Shown here piece after piece: positions 6,428-6,956 of a stretch of 6,956 nt of DNA. This DNA is from Deferribacteraceae bacterium (GTDB taxonomy: Bacteria > Chrysiogenota > Deferribacteres > Deferribacterales > JAISNW01). The DNA is taken from assembly GCA_031278965.1 (NCBI GenBank), contig JAITJJ010000127.1, positions 1 through 6,956 on the forward strand, written 5' to 3'. Position numbers and translations under genes: made by a program. The notes under the pieces were generated by a model. The model saw only the letters and a list, made by a program, of their open reading frames with translations. It had not been told where the DNA came from and made no database searches. Each line of letters starts with the position of its first letter. Within the stretch, counting starts at the first letter, position 1.

Positions 6428-6542
6428 TTTGCAGCTACCTATTCTTGCAGGCATTCGCTTTGCCAACTACCTTCGGCGCAAGCGGGCTTAACTTCTGTGT
6501 TCGGGATGGGAACAGGTATTGCCCCGCCGCTATAACCACAAA
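6428..6542 (-). rRNA. rrf: 5S ribosomal RNA, complete
   Basis: On the minus strand the ~115-nt sequence carries the 5S core: GGTTATAGCGGCGGGG near the 5' end, then TTCCCATCCCGAACACAGAA followed by GTTAAGCCCGC, then GCGCCGAAGGTAGT and a 3' end AATAGGTAGCTGC. The ends pair as helix I (TTTGTGGT with AGCTGCAAA, allowing G-U pairs), which sets the boundaries to within 1-2 nt. It is a component of the large ribosomal subunit, transcribed after 23S rRNA and followed at once by the terminator. Confidence 0.96.
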
Positions 6543-6664
6543 AACAACTCTTTATATCTTCTCTCCAAAAATGAAGATTAAATATGCTTATTTAAAAATA
6601 CTATAAAAACTTAATATCTGCAAATACTTTAACACTTTACACTGCAAACCGTAGCCTTATTTAT

Positions 6665-6697
6665 GGCACGAAAGCGAATTTACTCCGCTTTCGTGCC
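6665..6697. repeat. Perfect 12-bp inverted repeat in the 23S-5S spacer
   Basis: GGCACGAAAGCG (6665-6676) and its exact reverse complement (6686-6697) with a 9-nt loop. No T run follows on either strand, so it is unlikely to be a terminator. Confidence 0.85.
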
Positions 6698-6768
6698 GCC
6701 GAATCGCTAGCCGAGCTTAAACGATGCGAATAATAAGCCAAAGCAAGCGGCGAGCGAGACATCCCTAT

Positions 6769-6806
6769 TGTGGGGAGAGGCAGAAGGGGGAGTTTGGCTC
6801 CCCACA
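6769..6806. repeat. Perfect 9-bp inverted repeat with an alternative partner, in the 23S-5S spacer
   Basis: TGTGGGGAG (6769-6777) pairs with CTCCCCACA (6798-6806). Inside its loop, AGAAGGGGG (6782-6790) is an exact complement of CCCCCTTCT (6829-6837) outside it, so a pseudoknot or alternative folds are possible. Confidence 0.75.
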
Positions 6807-6925
6807 GAGTGTTTAGAAAGGGGACATGCCCCCTTCTCCGGAGGATATTTTATCAAGAGAAAAGAGAGAGAGTTGGACTGTTTTCAGCGGGTGCAATTCA
6901 ATTTGTGCATGCGCACATTATAAAT

Positions 6926-6956
6926 AAAGTCAAGCCGCACGGTTTATTAGTTCTGG
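6926..6956 (-). rRNA. rrl: 23S ribosomal RNA, 3' end only (partial)
   Basis: On the minus strand the last ~31 nt read CCAGAACTAATAAACCGTGC then GGCTTGACTTT. This closely matches the conserved 3' end of 23S rRNA (E. coli: CCGGTACTAATGAACCGTGA then GGCTTAACCTT). The rest of the gene continues beyond the right edge. The 3' boundary is estimated by alignment from memory and may be off by a few bases. Confidence 0.85.

Larger units (their letters stand above)
6543..6925 (-). other. Long 23S-5S rRNA spacer with stacked inverted repeats
   Basis: About 383 nt separate the 23S end from 5S, longer than the spacer usual in many bacteria. No tRNA T-loop signature (GGTTCGAATCC type) is seen on the minus strand and no gene is supported. 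The part next to 5S (6543-6660) is AT-rich. The middle (6665-6837) is a chain of hairpins: 6665-6676/6686-6697, an imperfect 6705-6718/6741-6756, 6769-6777/6798-6806, and 6815-6823/6829-6837. A polypurine stretch (~6855-6872) and a small hairpin (6904-6908/6913-6917) lie near the 23S end. These may be processing stems for the rRNA precursor or an inserted palindromic repeat. Confidence 0.6.

Noticed and set aside
6543..6925. tRNA gene in the 23S-5S spacer
   Set aside because: No T-arm consensus or cloverleaf pairing was found in the transcribed direction.

Overview
The window is bacterial chromosomal DNA of moderate GC content. All recognisable genes lie on the minus strand, so transcription runs from right to left. 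The right edge is the end of a ribosomal RNA operon: the last ~31 nt of 23S rRNA, an unusually long (~383 nt) structured spacer, a complete 5S rRNA and a 14-bp perfect inverted-repeat terminator. To its left are a gene-free, structured leader of ~500 nt, a type IV pilin-like gene with two terminator hairpins behind it, a single-domain bacteriohemerythrin with its own promoter and strong Shine-Dalgarno site, primosomal helicase priA, and an overlapping gene pair (small then large subunit) for the NADH-dependent reduced ferredoxin:NADP+ oxidoreductase Nfn.

Lifestyle and taxonomy: Nfn is a flavin-based electron-bifurcating enzyme typical of anaerobes and is linked to ferredoxin metabolism. Hemerythrins bind or sense O2 and are common in microaerophiles and in anaerobes exposed to oxygen. 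Together they suggest an anaerobe or microaerophile. The combination would fit Deferribacterota or a related group, but this is a weak guess; the 5S and 23S pieces are too short to place the organism by eye.

Layout: 1-228 AT-rich intergenic; 229-1605 nfnB; 1605-2438 nfnA (stop and start overlap as TAATG); 2558-4501 priA; 4512-4550 strong hairpin; 4556-4963 bacteriohemerythrin; 5011-5039 its likely promoter; 5114-5186 tandem terminators; 5201-5869 pilin; ~5881-6392 structured leader with no gene; 6393-6424 rRNA operon terminator; 6428-6542 5S rRNA; 6543-6925 spacer with stacked inverted repeats; 6926-6956 end of 23S rRNA.

The genes do not form one pathway. Only nfnA-nfnB is a clear functional unit. 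No unmistakable new system is visible. The points most worth a second look are the pilin leader with three loosely similar structured units, the hemerythrin with Gln in place of one iron-ligand His, the repeat-rich 23S-5S spacer, and the hairpin directly in front of priA.
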